Source: Anaerosporobacter mobilis DSM 15930 (GTDB taxonomy: Bacteria > Bacillota > Clostridia > Lachnospirales > Lachnospiraceae). From it: a DNA stretch of 64,000 bases. Shown in pieces: positions 54,337 to 63,946 of the stretch (position 1 is the first letter of the stretch; every line of letters begins with the position of its first letter). The translations under genes and the position numbers were made by a program. The stretch is taken from contig NZ_FRCP01000013.1 of assembly GCF_900142955.1 (NCBI RefSeq), forward strand, positions 1 to 64,000, given 5' to 3'. The notes under the pieces are model-generated. The model ran no database searches and was not told the origin of the DNA. It saw only the letters and a list, made by a program, of their open reading frames with translations.

Positions 54337-56598
54337 TTATTCATTCAATTGATCTAATAGGCTTTGTAATTCGTCAAGGGTACAATCTCCACCAAAACTT
54401 ACTGCACCACGAATAGGCATATATTTAATCATAGCTTCCCGCATCTCTTTCGAAATAGCTGCTACTGCCACGCCTTCTTCCTTATCATCAGCAAATATAT
54501 CTAACTTCATTAGTGGTTGTAGGATTCCCATAGCTCTCTCATCCTTCATGATATCTCCAAAGGTTGTGTCTAAAGTATACTTTACTTGTAGTTTTGTTGT
54601 TCCTTTTACTTCAACGGTCTTAGAAAGTACAATATCCCTAGAGGATTTACCTATTAATATGTCAAACTCGCCTGTTTCTACATACCAATTATGAATCTGT
54701 GTATTCCAATAAGCAAATGCCCGACTCGTAAGCTCGAATTCAACAGTCTTTGTTTCACCAGGTTCTAATTTAACCTTGGCAAAATCTCGTAACTCTTTCT
54801 CTGGGCGAATTACTGTGCTTTCTTTATCTGCAACATATAATTGAATTACTTCCTTACCAGCCATATCCCCTGTATTCGTTACATCCACTGTCACCTTAAG
54901 TGTCTCCGTATCTAGGATATGTTCTTTACTTACTCTTAGTCTTGAATATACAAAATCAGTATAGGATAAGCCATGGCCAAACGGGAATAAAACAGGCATC
55001 TTCTTTTTATCATAATAGCGATATCCAACAAAAATACCTTCCCGATATTCCACTACATCCCCTTCCCCTATATAATATAGAAAAGATGGGTTATCTTCTA
55101 ATTGTAATGGGAAAGTTTCTGGTAATCTACCACTAGGATTTGTATTTCCAAAAATAATGTCAACTACAGCTCCTCCAATTGCCTGCCCCCCAAGATAAGC
55201 TTCTATAATACCTTTGACGTTCTTTTCCCATGGCATTTCTACAGGAGAACCATTATGTAATACTACCACAACATTCGGTTGTACTTCACTTATCTTTTGA
55301 ATTAATTCATTCTGGCACGCTGGCATACGCATATGCATACGATCAAAACCTTCTGATTCAAAGGCATCCGGTAAGCCCGCAAATATAACGGCTACTTCTG
55401 CTTGTTTCGCAACTTCTATTGCTTCTTGTAAAAGATCATCATCTGTCTGGTCGACATCATCGCGAAAGCCTTCTGCGTATATTACATTATACAATCCCTT
55501 TGCTGCTTCCACTGCTGAAGTGACCTTATAGCTATTAATATGAGAACTTCCACCTCCTTGATAACGTGGTAGTTTAGCATATTTACCGATGAATGCAACT
55601 TTCTTTGTTTTAATTATAGGAAGAATCTCTTCATTCTTAAGTAAGACCACTGTTTCCTCTGCTATTTTTCTAGCCTTTTCATGATCCATCTCTCGGTCAA
55701 AGACTGCTGATTCATCTCGATTCTCTTCGAAACGATATATGATATTTAAAATTCTTTCAACTGCGGTATCCACTACTTTTTCTGATAATATACCATTTTT
55801 TACTGCTTCTACAATTAATTTATCATTTTGTCCACCTGAAGATGGCATCTCTAAGTCAAGCCCAGCCTCTAAATCAGGAACTCTCCTATTCACTGCTCCC
55901 CAGTCACTTACTACATATCCATCAAATCCCCATTCTTCTCGTAAGATATCGGTTAAAGCCATTTTGTTTTCTGCTGCATATACTCCATTGATACGATTAT
56001 AAGAACACATAACTGTCCATGGTTTTTCTTTTGTTATTGCACCTTCAAAGGCGGCAAGGTAGATTTCTCTCATGGTCCGTTCATCCATCTCGGAAGAAGA
56101 AGACATACGCCTGGTTTCTTGATTATTTGCAAAAAAATGTTTGATACTTGTTCCAACGTATTTGCTTTGAACCCCCTTAATTAGCGCCCCAGCCATCTGT
56201 GTTGCAAGCAACGGATCTTCCGAATAATATTCAAAGTTTCTACCACATAAAGGGGATCGTTTAATATTAATTGCCGGTCCAAGTATAACACTTACGCCTT
56301 CCGCTTGACATTCATGTCCTAAGGTCTTCCCCATATCTTCTAATAGTTCACGATTAAAACTTGCAGCAGCTCCACATCCTGCAGGAAAACATACTGCTTT
56401 GATACTCTCATTTACACCGAGGTGATCCGACATTGCATCTTGTTTTCTAAGTCCATGAGGTCCATCAGAAACCATACTGCTTGGTATTCCTAGTCTCTCT
56501 ACTGCTTTCGTATGCCAAAAATCCTCTCCCGAGCACATGCCTGCCTTTTCCTCTAATATCATTCGGCTTATTAAATCACGAATCTTTTCCTGTGTCAT
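54337..56598 (-). CDS. Glycoside hydrolase family 3, probable beta-glucosidase
   Basis: The 753-residue enzyme has the GH3 barrel (KHFFANNQE, nucleophile region VVSDWGAVN with Asp near 232), the alpha/beta sandwich domain (VAVIFAGLPDAFESEGFDR and HNGSPVEMPW), and a fibronectin-III-like C-terminal domain. There is no signal peptide, so it acts in the cytosol on imported oligosaccharides. The ATG at 56598 follows AAAGGAG; a longer frame starting at 56649 overlaps the upstream GH42 stop and is not favoured. It is last in the operon with GH42, GH30 and the transporter. Confidence 0.93.
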   Translation of the reverse strand: MTQEKIRDLISRMILEEKAGMCSGEDFWHTKAVERLGIPSSMVSDGPHGLRKQDAMSDHLGVNESIKAVCFPAGCGAAASFNRELLEDMGKTLGHECQAEGVSVILGPAINIKRSPLCGRNFEYYSEDPLLATQMAGALIKGVQSKYVGTSIKHFFANNQETRRMSSSSEMDERTMREIYLAAFEGAITKEKPWTVMCSYNRINGVYAAENKMALTDILREEWGFDGYVVSDWGAVNRRVPDLEAGLDLEMPSSGGQNDKLIVEAVKNGILSEKVVDTAVERILNIIYRFEENRDESAVFDREMDHEKARKIAEETVVLLKNEEILPIIKTKKVAFIGKYAKLPRYQGGGSSHINSYKVTSAVEAAKGLYNVIYAEGFRDDVDQTDDDLLQEAIEVAKQAEVAVIFAGLPDAFESEGFDRMHMRMPACQNELIQKISEVQPNVVVVLHNGSPVEMPWEKNVKGIIEAYLGGQAIGGAVVDIIFGNTNPSGRLPETFPLQLEDNPSFLYYIGEGDVVEYREGIFVGYRYYDKKKMPVLFPFGHGLSYTDFVYSRLRVSKEHILDTETLKVTVDVTNTGDMAGKEVIQLYVADKESTVIRPEKELRDFAKVKLEPGETKTVEFELTSRAFAYWNTQIHNWYVETGEFDILIGKSSRDIVLSKTVEVKGTTKLQVKYTLDTTFGDIMKDERAMGILQPLMKLDIFADDKEEGVAVAAISKEMREAMIKYMPIRGAVSFGGDCTLDELQSLLDQLNE

Positions 56599-56632
56599 AA
56601 TCAATCTCCTTTCTTCACATAAACCTCTCAAA

Positions 56633-58645
56633 CTATTTTCTTTCAACAATCGCTAGATCCCATGGAGCAATCTTAATCACTTCATCTTGTGATACATTCC
56701 TATCACACAGCAGCTCTATTCCATTATCTACCCGAATCTCTTGTTCTTCATGAGAATAATTCAAATAATACGTAATCTCATGGCCATCTTCATTGATTCC
56801 TTTTCTAACAGAAATTGGATATATATCTAATTGCTTCTCTTCCTTTATATTTTTAGTTTCTAACACATTGGAAAGCAACGCTTTAAGATATGCCTTAGAA
56901 GTCATACAGCCAATATAGATTGCCGTTCCCTGTCCAAATTTATTTTCTGTTATAGCAGCGTACTGCTTCCAATTATAATGTCCGTATGTAGCTATGACAC
57001 TAGCCCCTTGTGGCTGTAATAATTCCATGAATAGCTCAACATATCGTTCTTCCTTGTCAACATCAAGCATCTCATCCTCTAGTATTACATTCACTGGTAG
57101 TGTAAACTGGTTATATGTCATACCAAAACACTCTGTTAAGATGTACGGTTGATCATCTGACCATACCTTAACATTCTCGTTGGTAAATGCCGTCTTGAAG
57201 GTACTGACTAAACAACCTCCAGCATTAACATATTCCTTAAGTCGAAGTAATGTATTTTGGTTTGCCGAATACAAAGTAGGTACTACTATCATCTTATATT
57301 GAATTAAATTTTCTTCCTCTACATTGATAATATCACATTCCACATTCAACTCAAACAATGCATCATAAATCCACCTAACAATATCATTATACTTTTTATT
57401 TGGTTGCTGACCTGGCGCAAATGGAAACCATTCAATAGCAGTTAATGAATCATTGCTAACCATAATTGCCACTTGGTTTATCTTCTTTAAATGTATTAAC
57501 TTAGGACTCAGCCTAGCCAATTCTTTTCCAACTCGTGCTACCTCTTGGTATACAACATTCTCTTTCATATTATGGCTAAGCACGCCTTTCCAATATGTTT
57601 CACATGCATTATGAATGGAATGCCAATGCCAGTACATTACAGAATCAGCACCACTAGCTAGATGACTAAACGCCTGCAAACGAACTTGTCCATTGTATGG
57701 CGTCCAATTTGGAAAACCTTGTGCTTGTGTCTCCATGACGAAATAATTATTTTTCTTGAGTGTTCTTGTAAGATCTCCACAGAATCCAATTTCTTTTCCT
57801 GTTAAATAGTCTTGTGTTGGATGGTATATATCACAGCCGGCTATTGTTAAACACTTAGCTGTTTCATAATGATTCACATCTGGCTGAACTCCGAAGGAAT
57901 GCCCTCTCCATTCAAAGTCAAAATTATGTGTAACAAATTGGTCTGGTCTTCTATATTCATCAACTATCTTACGCTGACATTGTAGATATTCTGTAACTAG
58001 ACTCCGTTGGAATTTTGCAAATTCACATCCTAAACTACCATTAATCGTACCAACAACACTAGGAAATTCCTCCCATGAATTAATTCGGTTGCTCCAATAA
58101 TCCAATCCGAATTCTTCATTAAGGCACTTTAAATCTCCTTGAAATCTTTTCTTCATATAGCTAACAAACATCTCATGGACATTCTCGCTGCATGTTCCAA
58201 AATGTTTTGACTCATTATCAAGTTGGAACCCAATTACATGTGAATATCCCTGAACCACCTCCATCAGCTTTCGAATAATTCTCTCAGCAAAAAAACGATA
58301 CTCTTTATTCGTAATGTCCATAATCTGCCTTGCCCCATACGGACGCCTATGTCCAGTAGAATCCATAACCATAACCTCTGGATATTTTTTTGCCATCCAA
58401 GCAGGAATTGCATAGGTAGGCGTTCCAATAATCACATAGATTCCAGCCTCTTGCATTGCATCTAACACCTTAATGACGTGCGAAAAATCGAATATGCCTT
58501 CTTCTGGCTCCTCGGTGCTCCATGTTGATTCGGCAATACGGACAACATTTATGCCTGCGGTTTTCATCATTCTAATATCTTCTTGTAACCGTTCATATGG
58601 CATATATTCGTCGTAATATGCCACACCATATAATAGTTGTTTCAC
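56633..58645 (-). CDS. Glycoside hydrolase family 42 beta-galactosidase
   Basis: The 670-residue enzyme has the GH42 barrel with acid/base Glu145 (GFQLDNESKHFG) and nucleophile Glu305 (YFVMETQAQGF), then a class I glutaminase-like trimerisation domain (about 395-600) and a small beta domain ending KIAPWDLAIVERK. It removes beta-galactose from oligosaccharides, possibly also from plant arabinogalactan side chains. AGGAGAAC precedes the ATG. No signal peptide. GH42 enzymes can also act on alpha-arabinosides. Confidence 0.93.
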   Translation of the reverse strand: MKQLLYGVAYYDEYMPYERLQEDIRMMKTAGINVVRIAESTWSTEEPEEGIFDFSHVIKVLDAMQEAGIYVIIGTPTYAIPAWMAKKYPEVMVMDSTGHRRPYGARQIMDITNKEYRFFAERIIRKLMEVVQGYSHVIGFQLDNESKHFGTCSENVHEMFVSYMKKRFQGDLKCLNEEFGLDYWSNRINSWEEFPSVVGTINGSLGCEFAKFQRSLVTEYLQCQRKIVDEYRRPDQFVTHNFDFEWRGHSFGVQPDVNHYETAKCLTIAGCDIYHPTQDYLTGKEIGFCGDLTRTLKKNNYFVMETQAQGFPNWTPYNGQVRLQAFSHLASGADSVMYWHWHSIHNACETYWKGVLSHNMKENVVYQEVARVGKELARLSPKLIHLKKINQVAIMVSNDSLTAIEWFPFAPGQQPNKKYNDIVRWIYDALFELNVECDIINVEEENLIQYKMIVVPTLYSANQNTLLRLKEYVNAGGCLVSTFKTAFTNENVKVWSDDQPYILTECFGMTYNQFTLPVNVILEDEMLDVDKEERYVELFMELLQPQGASVIATYGHYNWKQYAAITENKFGQGTAIYIGCMTSKAYLKALLSNVLETKNIKEEKQLDIYPISVRKGINEDGHEITYYLNYSHEEQEIRVDNGIELLCDRNVSQDEVIKIAPWDLAIVERK

Positions 58646-58731
58646 TCCAGTTCTCCTCTCAAGTTAGAATTTCTTGCCGATTTAGCGGTATATTGTTTCA
58701 ATTTTTTTAGAATTCTGGTAAACGTAAACTC

Positions 58732-60099
58732 TTAAGTAAGGTAGAACGTATGGATACTATGTGGTGGAATTACACATGAAAAGCTTTCCTCTTTATGTAA
58801 GAATTCAAAAGTGCGCGACTTATTCATATTGCTACCTACTACTAATACAATAGAACCATCTTCATTCTCAAAAGCAATCGTATTAGAAGTCCAGTGGCCT
58901 TTTGTTGTTAACACCTTTGCTCCCTTCTTAACAAAATGGGATAGATGCTTCATTAAGTAAAATTCTGGTTGTCTCACTAATTCCCCTGTTTCATGGTTTA
59001 CTGTACAAAGAGAATTTTGTGCCCAGCCCCAAGTTGAGATACCGCCATCTTGCAATGCCATATTCCAATATGTATATCTCTCCGCACCATTTCGAAAGTA
59101 AAACCACATCTGATTAAATATGTATTCCATATGGTCCCACGTATTTTGTCCATCACCACATTCACTTTCTGTTTGCATATAACGCAGTTCAGGAAAACTA
59201 TCTGTAATCTGCTGCATAACATGTTTTCCTCCCCACTGCAAACCTACTCCAGTAATAAATTTTCTTGCCTCATCATCTGAAAGTATCGTATTAGCAAACT
59301 GATCGTAAAATTCCTCAAACGGAGCTGCTTGTGGCATCATAAAATCTACAAATGGTCCATTTATCGTTCCCAGCCAAATCTCCGTTGATAGACCTGACTT
59401 TTCAAACTCTGGTCCAAGATAATATTTGATAAAATCTCTCATGTCCTCTCCATGCCATAGACAAGATGGAAACTTCTGATCCGCCATTGGTTCATTCTGA
59501 ACGTGAACCTGTGAAATATCAATTCCCTGTTCTTCATAGGCCTGAACAAATTTAACAAAATACTTGGCATATGTATTCAATACTTCTTCGTCCATCTTAA
59601 TACGTCCATAATTATAAGCCTTCTTCGTCTTCATCCATGTAGGTGGGCTCCATGGAGATGCGAATAGGGTAAATGAATCTTGATACTTCATGGCCTCTTT
59701 AATATACGGAATTGTATATTCTGTATCTCTCTCAATAGTAAAATTCTTTAGTTCGTAATCACCTTCTACTTCATCACAACTATACCATTCAAGGCTAAAA
59801 TCATTGGCACCAATCGGGATACGTCCATAATTAAAATTACATTCATCCTTTGCAAACAATTCTTTCATAAAAGCTTCCTTTTGTTCTTTGTTAGCGAGCT
59901 CTAATGCCTCCCACCCTAATTCATTAAAGCAACCACCAAAACCAAGTACTGTCTGTCTCTTTTCTCCTGTTAATGTTAATACATCATTCGTCTTACCCTC
60001 CTTGTTTACCTCTTCTTTTTTCCAACAATTATTCTTATAACTAGCTATATGTTCAATATTCATATTTACCCCATGTATATCACAAGTTACTTGTGACAC
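58732..60099 (-). CDS. Glycoside hydrolase family 30 protein
   Basis: The 455-residue protein has the GH30 pattern: LGFGGCFNELGWEAL, FASPWSPPTWMKT, acid/base Glu203 in VQNEPMADQ, nucleophile Glu313 in MQTESECGDG, and the C-terminal beta domain. GH30 includes beta-glucosylceramidases, beta-glucosidases, beta-xylosidases and endo-beta-1,6-glucanases; the subfamily is not clear from here, so substrate is left open. There is no signal peptide. Start is GTG at 60099 after AAAGGAG. It is preceded by a structured 192-bp gap and followed by GH42. Confidence 0.9.
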   Translation of the reverse strand: MSQVTCDIHGVNMNIEHIASYKNNCWKKEEVNKEGKTNDVLTLTGEKRQTVLGFGGCFNELGWEALELANKEQKEAFMKELFAKDECNFNYGRIPIGANDFSLEWYSCDEVEGDYELKNFTIERDTEYTIPYIKEAMKYQDSFTLFASPWSPPTWMKTKKAYNYGRIKMDEEVLNTYAKYFVKFVQAYEEQGIDISQVHVQNEPMADQKFPSCLWHGEDMRDFIKYYLGPEFEKSGLSTEIWLGTINGPFVDFMMPQAAPFEEFYDQFANTILSDDEARKFITGVGLQWGGKHVMQQITDSFPELRYMQTESECGDGQNTWDHMEYIFNQMWFYFRNGAERYTYWNMALQDGGISTWGWAQNSLCTVNHETGELVRQPEFYLMKHLSHFVKKGAKVLTTKGHWTSNTIAFENEDGSIVLVVGSNMNKSRTFEFLHKEESFSCVIPPHSIHTFYLT

Positions 60100-60139
60100 T
60101 AATGGCTCCTTTCATAATAGTAAAGACGTTACTATACCT

Positions 60140-60222
60140 CATCCTACAAGTCGTTAGTCAAAACGTCACTATTCAACCTTCGGCTTCATAGCATCAAGAT
60201 ACCACATACGACTTGTAGGATG
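60140..60222 (-). other. Intercistronic stem-loop between the binding-protein gene and GH30
   Basis: A perfect 15-bp inverted repeat CATCCTACAAGTCGT at 60140-60154 pairs with 60208-60222. A further hairpin TGTTGC.../GCAACA lies at 60221-60266 and overlaps the end of this arm. The two stems could compete. The place and shape suit a processing or stability element that leaves more of the binding-protein mRNA than of the hydrolase mRNA. Confidence 0.55.
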
Positions 60223-60291
60223 TTGCATGGCAATCATTTAGAATTCACTTAATCGCCTTCTTGCAACACCCTATAAGTACTAAGTCATAAA

Positions 60292-61806
60292 TTACTTCGA
60301 TAAATCTGCAATATAAGCGTCTAACTGTTCTTGAATAACTTGACGAACTTTATCAATACCGGCTGCTTCCATCTTCTCTTTGTATTCTGTAAGTCCTTTC
60401 TCCTTATCTGTATAACCTAATTCTAATGGCCACCAATATTGCTGATGAACACTTAAACAGCTTGCATATTCGGTCTCTATTGAAGAAGTATCAATTACAA
60501 ATGAACGATATTTTTGCGCTCCTACACCATCTTGAATGTAAGCATCCCATTCTTCCTTGTAAGCATTAATTTCTTGTGGAGTTCCCTCTTGGTCACGATT
60601 TAAGTCTGTTGTACGTACTGCCCACATAGCTGTGGTTGCATATTTGTCTGTATCAAGAATTTTAAACTGTCCTTCCTCATTAACTTCGTAAGATTCTCCT
60701 AAGATACCATAATTAAATGCATCATAAACTTCTTGATCCGTTGTTAATAAGTTCCAGAATGCAAGTGCTCTTTCCGGATTCTTAGCGGTATTAGATATAA
60801 CCATTGCATCTTGTGTGAAAGATAAGTTAGATACATCCTTAACAAGATTTGAATATTTTAATTTATATTCTGGATGCTCAATTGTATATCCTTGATAAGT
60901 ATCAACATTATGAACTCTCAAAGCTGCTTTACCATTTCTTAATTTTTCTGAATCCGTATCTGCTAATGCTGACTTGCCAAAGAAACCTTTTTCATTCCAG
61001 CGATTCATAATATCAAGAAATTCTCCCACTTTATCATACTCATAGTAAGTATACAATTTAGGATTTTCCTCTGCTGGGTCAATGAACAAGAAGTCATTGG
61101 TAGATCCTTTAATTGCATATTGTCCATTGTAATACATCCACATATCATCCAATTCTGAACCTGCAGAATAGATTTCAAGAGGTTCCATTCCATTTCCAGT
61201 TGCAGCGACAAGATCAAGATACTCTTCCATATCTTCAAATGTATTCATCTCACCATCCCAATTCGTTCCCTCAAGAATATCAGTACGATAGATTGGGCCA
61301 TATGCAGAATAGGTTGCTAATAAAGTTGGTACACAATAATAGGAACCGTCAACAACTGCTTGTTGCTTTGCTGTATCGGAATGCTTCGCATAATTATCTG
61401 GTGCGTATTTTGGCCATAACTCATCAAGGTTCATAAATGCACCTTTCTTGGCAAGGGAAGAAAAATTCAACCAATTTGCACAGTAAGCCATGTCAAAAGA
61501 TTCCCCTGATGAGAATAGCAATGGATATTTGTTTGCGTATTCAGCCCAGCCAATCCAGTTAATCTTAAGTGAACAATTCAATTTTTCTTTCAGTATTTTA
61601 TTAAAGTTTTCATCAACTGTTGCTTGCCCAGCCGGTTCATTACTTATAACATACATAACTAATTCTACTTCTTTTGATGTATCAAGTCCTCCTGTTTCTG
61701 AATTACCACTTGTAGCTGTATCTTCTTTTTTACTACAACCTGACAAAGATGCACCTAACATTGTTACTACCATTAACATTACTATTAACCTTTTCATTTT
61801 CTTCAT
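60292..61806 (-). CDS. Extracellular solute-binding lipoprotein of a carbohydrate ABC transporter (LipO/LplA type)
   Basis: The 504-residue precursor has the lipobox LGASLSGC with Cys near residue 23, a short Gly/Ser-rich linker, then a long binding fold of the type paired with LplB/LplC permeases (ELVMYVISNEPAGQA, NPERALAFWNLLTTDQEVYD). The end carries a DUF3502-like tail. GGAGGAG precedes the ATG. Third in the operon after the two permeases, before the hydrolases. Ligand unknown, but the GH30/GH42/GH3 genes suggest an oligosaccharide with beta-glucose, -xylose or -galactose. Confidence 0.92.
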   Translation of the reverse strand: MKKMKRLIVMLMVVTMLGASLSGCSKKEDTATSGNSETGGLDTSKEVELVMYVISNEPAGQATVDENFNKILKEKLNCSLKINWIGWAEYANKYPLLFSSGESFDMAYCANWLNFSSLAKKGAFMNLDELWPKYAPDNYAKHSDTAKQQAVVDGSYYCVPTLLATYSAYGPIYRTDILEGTNWDGEMNTFEDMEEYLDLVAATGNGMEPLEIYSAGSELDDMWMYYNGQYAIKGSTNDFLFIDPAEENPKLYTYYEYDKVGEFLDIMNRWNEKGFFGKSALADTDSEKLRNGKAALRVHNVDTYQGYTIEHPEYKLKYSNLVKDVSNLSFTQDAMVISNTAKNPERALAFWNLLTTDQEVYDAFNYGILGESYEVNEEGQFKILDTDKYATTAMWAVRTTDLNRDQEGTPQEINAYKEEWDAYIQDGVGAQKYRSFVIDTSSIETEYASCLSVHQQYWWPLELGYTDKEKGLTEYKEKMEAAGIDKVRQVIQEQLDAYIADLSK

Positions 61807-61860
61807 AAAAACTCCTCCTTTTTATGTTTGATAAAAGATTGAAATGTATGATCAAATCGG

Positions 61861-62775
61861 CTATCCCTTTACTGAGCCAATTGTGATACCTTTTACAAAA
61901 TATTTCTGTACAAATGGATACACAAGTATGATTGGACCTGTGGCTACTACTGCCATAGCTAATTTTAATGTATTCGATGGCATATTTTCCACTTGAATAC
62001 CTGCTTGACTAGCAATTCGCGCTAACGCTTGTGTACGTTGAAGCAAGTCATATAACATATACTGTAATGGATATTTCTCGGCCGTATTCATAAAGAGCAT
62101 GGCATTATACCAATCATTCCAATATCCAAGTGCCAAGAATAACCCTATCGTTGCAAGACCTGATTTCAATAATGGTAATATAATGCTTTTGAAAATTCTA
62201 AATTCACCAGCTCCGTCAATCTTAGCTGATTCAATTAAAGCCATCGGTATCGTTGACACAAAACTTCTCATAATTAATAAATAGAATACATTTAACATGC
62301 CAGGTAAAATCAATGCAAGGTAGCTATCTTTTAGGTTTAAATATTGTATGTAAAAGATATATGTGCTTACCATACCTCCATTAAATAATGTTGTGAAATA
62401 AAAGAAGAAAGAAAATTGATTCCTATACTTAAAATCCTTTCTACTTATTACATAAGCTGCCAAACTAAGAACGATTAGTCCAACTGATGTTCCAACTACT
62501 GTTATGAATATGGATACTCCATATCCACGCAATATAGTTAATGGCGTCTTAAAGACTAGACGATATGCTTCTAACGAAAAATCTTTTGGAAACAATCCAT
62601 ATCCAGTAAATCGTATTGCTTGTTCTGATGAAAATGAGCCTGAAGTTAATACAATAAATGGTAGTAAACAAATTAATGCTACAAATCCAACAAGTATATA
62701 ACTCGTTATATCAAAACATATTCTAGCTGATCCTCTCTTGATTTTCTGCGACTTCACCAATGGAACGCTATTCAT
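61861..62775 (-). CDS. ABC transporter permease, LplC/YtcP type
   Basis: The 304-residue inner-membrane protein has six hydrophobic segments and the EAA loop region IPMALIESAKIDGAGEFRIF (about residues 175-194) and ends FVKGITIGSVKG, typical of CUT1 second permeases. GGAGGG precedes the ATG. It lies 51 bases downstream of the LplB-type gene. As for the other transporter, no ATPase is encoded nearby. Confidence 0.93.
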   Translation of the reverse strand: MNSVPLVKSQKIKRGSARICFDITSYILVGFVALICLLPFIVLTSGSFSSEQAIRFTGYGLFPKDFSLEAYRLVFKTPLTILRGYGVSIFITVVGTSVGLIVLSLAAYVISRKDFKYRNQFSFFFYFTTLFNGGMVSTYIFYIQYLNLKDSYLALILPGMLNVFYLLIMRSFVSTIPMALIESAKIDGAGEFRIFKSIILPLLKSGLATIGLFLALGYWNDWYNAMLFMNTAEKYPLQYMLYDLLQRTQALARIASQAGIQVENMPSNTLKLAMAVVATGPIILVYPFVQKYFVKGITIGSVKG

Positions 62776-62826
62776 AAAATCCCTCCGTTCTTTTCCTTTT
62801 GTTACCTATACGATTCATATCAATTA

Positions 62827-63753
62827 TTAAAACAAAGCCAAATCTTTATCAATTTTCTTGACAACCTGATTAACAACAATAATGATTATAAAACATAGAA
62901 TTGATTGATAGAATGTAGCTGCTGCTGTCATTCCAAGGTTCGAATTCTGCATTAGTGAGCGGAATACATAGGTATCAATTACATCTGTAGCATTATAAAG
63001 TTGCCCATTGTTCCCAACAATTTGATAAAACATCTCGAAGTCGCCTCGTAGTATACGTCCAACCTGTAACAAAAGCATTGTAATAATAGTAGGTTTAATA
63101 CTTGGTAAGGTTATGAATTTAATTCTTTGGAAGATATTCGCTCCATCAATCTCAGCTGCTTCATAGCATTCTCCATCAATTCCTGTAATTGCTGCAATAT
63201 AGATAACCGAATTATAACCACACCATTTCCAAGAGTTAAATAAACAAATGATGATTGGCCATACTCCTGGCATTGAATAGAAATTAACGCTTTCATGTCC
63301 TAAGGATTCCAAAATACTGTTCAATAAACCAGTTTCATAATTGAATAAGTTATACACGAAGGTTCCTACAATAACCCAAGAGATAAAATAAGGTAAAAAA
63401 ATAACCGATTGTGAAATTTTCTTAAAATACTTCCCTTTCATCTCTGTTATGGCAATTGCAATAAGAATTGCTAATGCCTGTGATGTAATAAGATTTAGCA
63501 CATTATATAAGATTGTATTTTTAGTGATTAACCATCCTGTACCTGATGAAAATAAGTATCGAAAATTTTCAAATCCGTTCCACGCACTCCCAAATACTCC
63601 TTGGTCAAATCGATAGTTCTTGAATGCTAATACTAAACCAGACATAGGTATATAGGAAAGTACAAATATTAGAATGACCATTGGTGCAATCATAATAAAT
63701 AATGGTCTATTCTTTTTGAATTCATGTACAAAACTACTAAAATATTTCATCAT
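62827..63753 (-). CDS. ABC transporter permease, LplB/YtfT-like type
   Basis: The 308-residue protein has six membrane segments and the EAA loop ECYEAAEIDGANIFQRIKFI (about 193-212). It starts with HEFKKNRPLFIMIAPMVIL, the usual LplB start. AGGAGG precedes the two tandem ATG codons. It is first in the operon LplB-LplC-SBP-GH30-GH42-GH3. A terminator of the preceding gene lies at 63875-63935. Confidence 0.93.
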   Translation of the reverse strand: MMKYFSSFVHEFKKNRPLFIMIAPMVILIFVLSYIPMSGLVLAFKNYRFDQGVFGSAWNGFENFRYLFSSGTGWLITKNTILYNVLNLITSQALAILIAIAITEMKGKYFKKISQSVIFLPYFISWVIVGTFVYNLFNYETGLLNSILESLGHESVNFYSMPGVWPIIICLFNSWKWCGYNSVIYIAAITGIDGECYEAAEIDGANIFQRIKFITLPSIKPTIITMLLLQVGRILRGDFEMFYQIVGNNGQLYNATDVIDTYVFRSLMQNSNLGMTAAATFYQSILCFIIIIVVNQVVKKIDKDLALF

Positions 63754-63874
63754 ATTTTACTTCCTCCTTGTTATTATGTGTACTTCAATCAAGTTATCTT
63801 TATTATATACGTTATTTTGCACAAAGGTAATATGATAAAACTACGATTTCACTGACAATCCTGTGAATTTAAAA

Positions 63875-63935
63875 TGCTCTGATGAAATCTTTTCCATGTT
63901 TACATTAAACACTTTAAAGATAAGTCATCAGAGCA
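63875..63935 (-). terminator. Terminator of the partial gene at the right edge
   Basis: TGCTCTGATGA (63875-63885) pairs with 63925-63935, with further ATCTTT/AAAGAT pairing inside. The minus-strand tail is TTTTAAATT. It ends transcripts from the gene whose stop is at 63947. Confidence 0.75.
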
Positions 63936-63946
63936 CTCTACCTATA

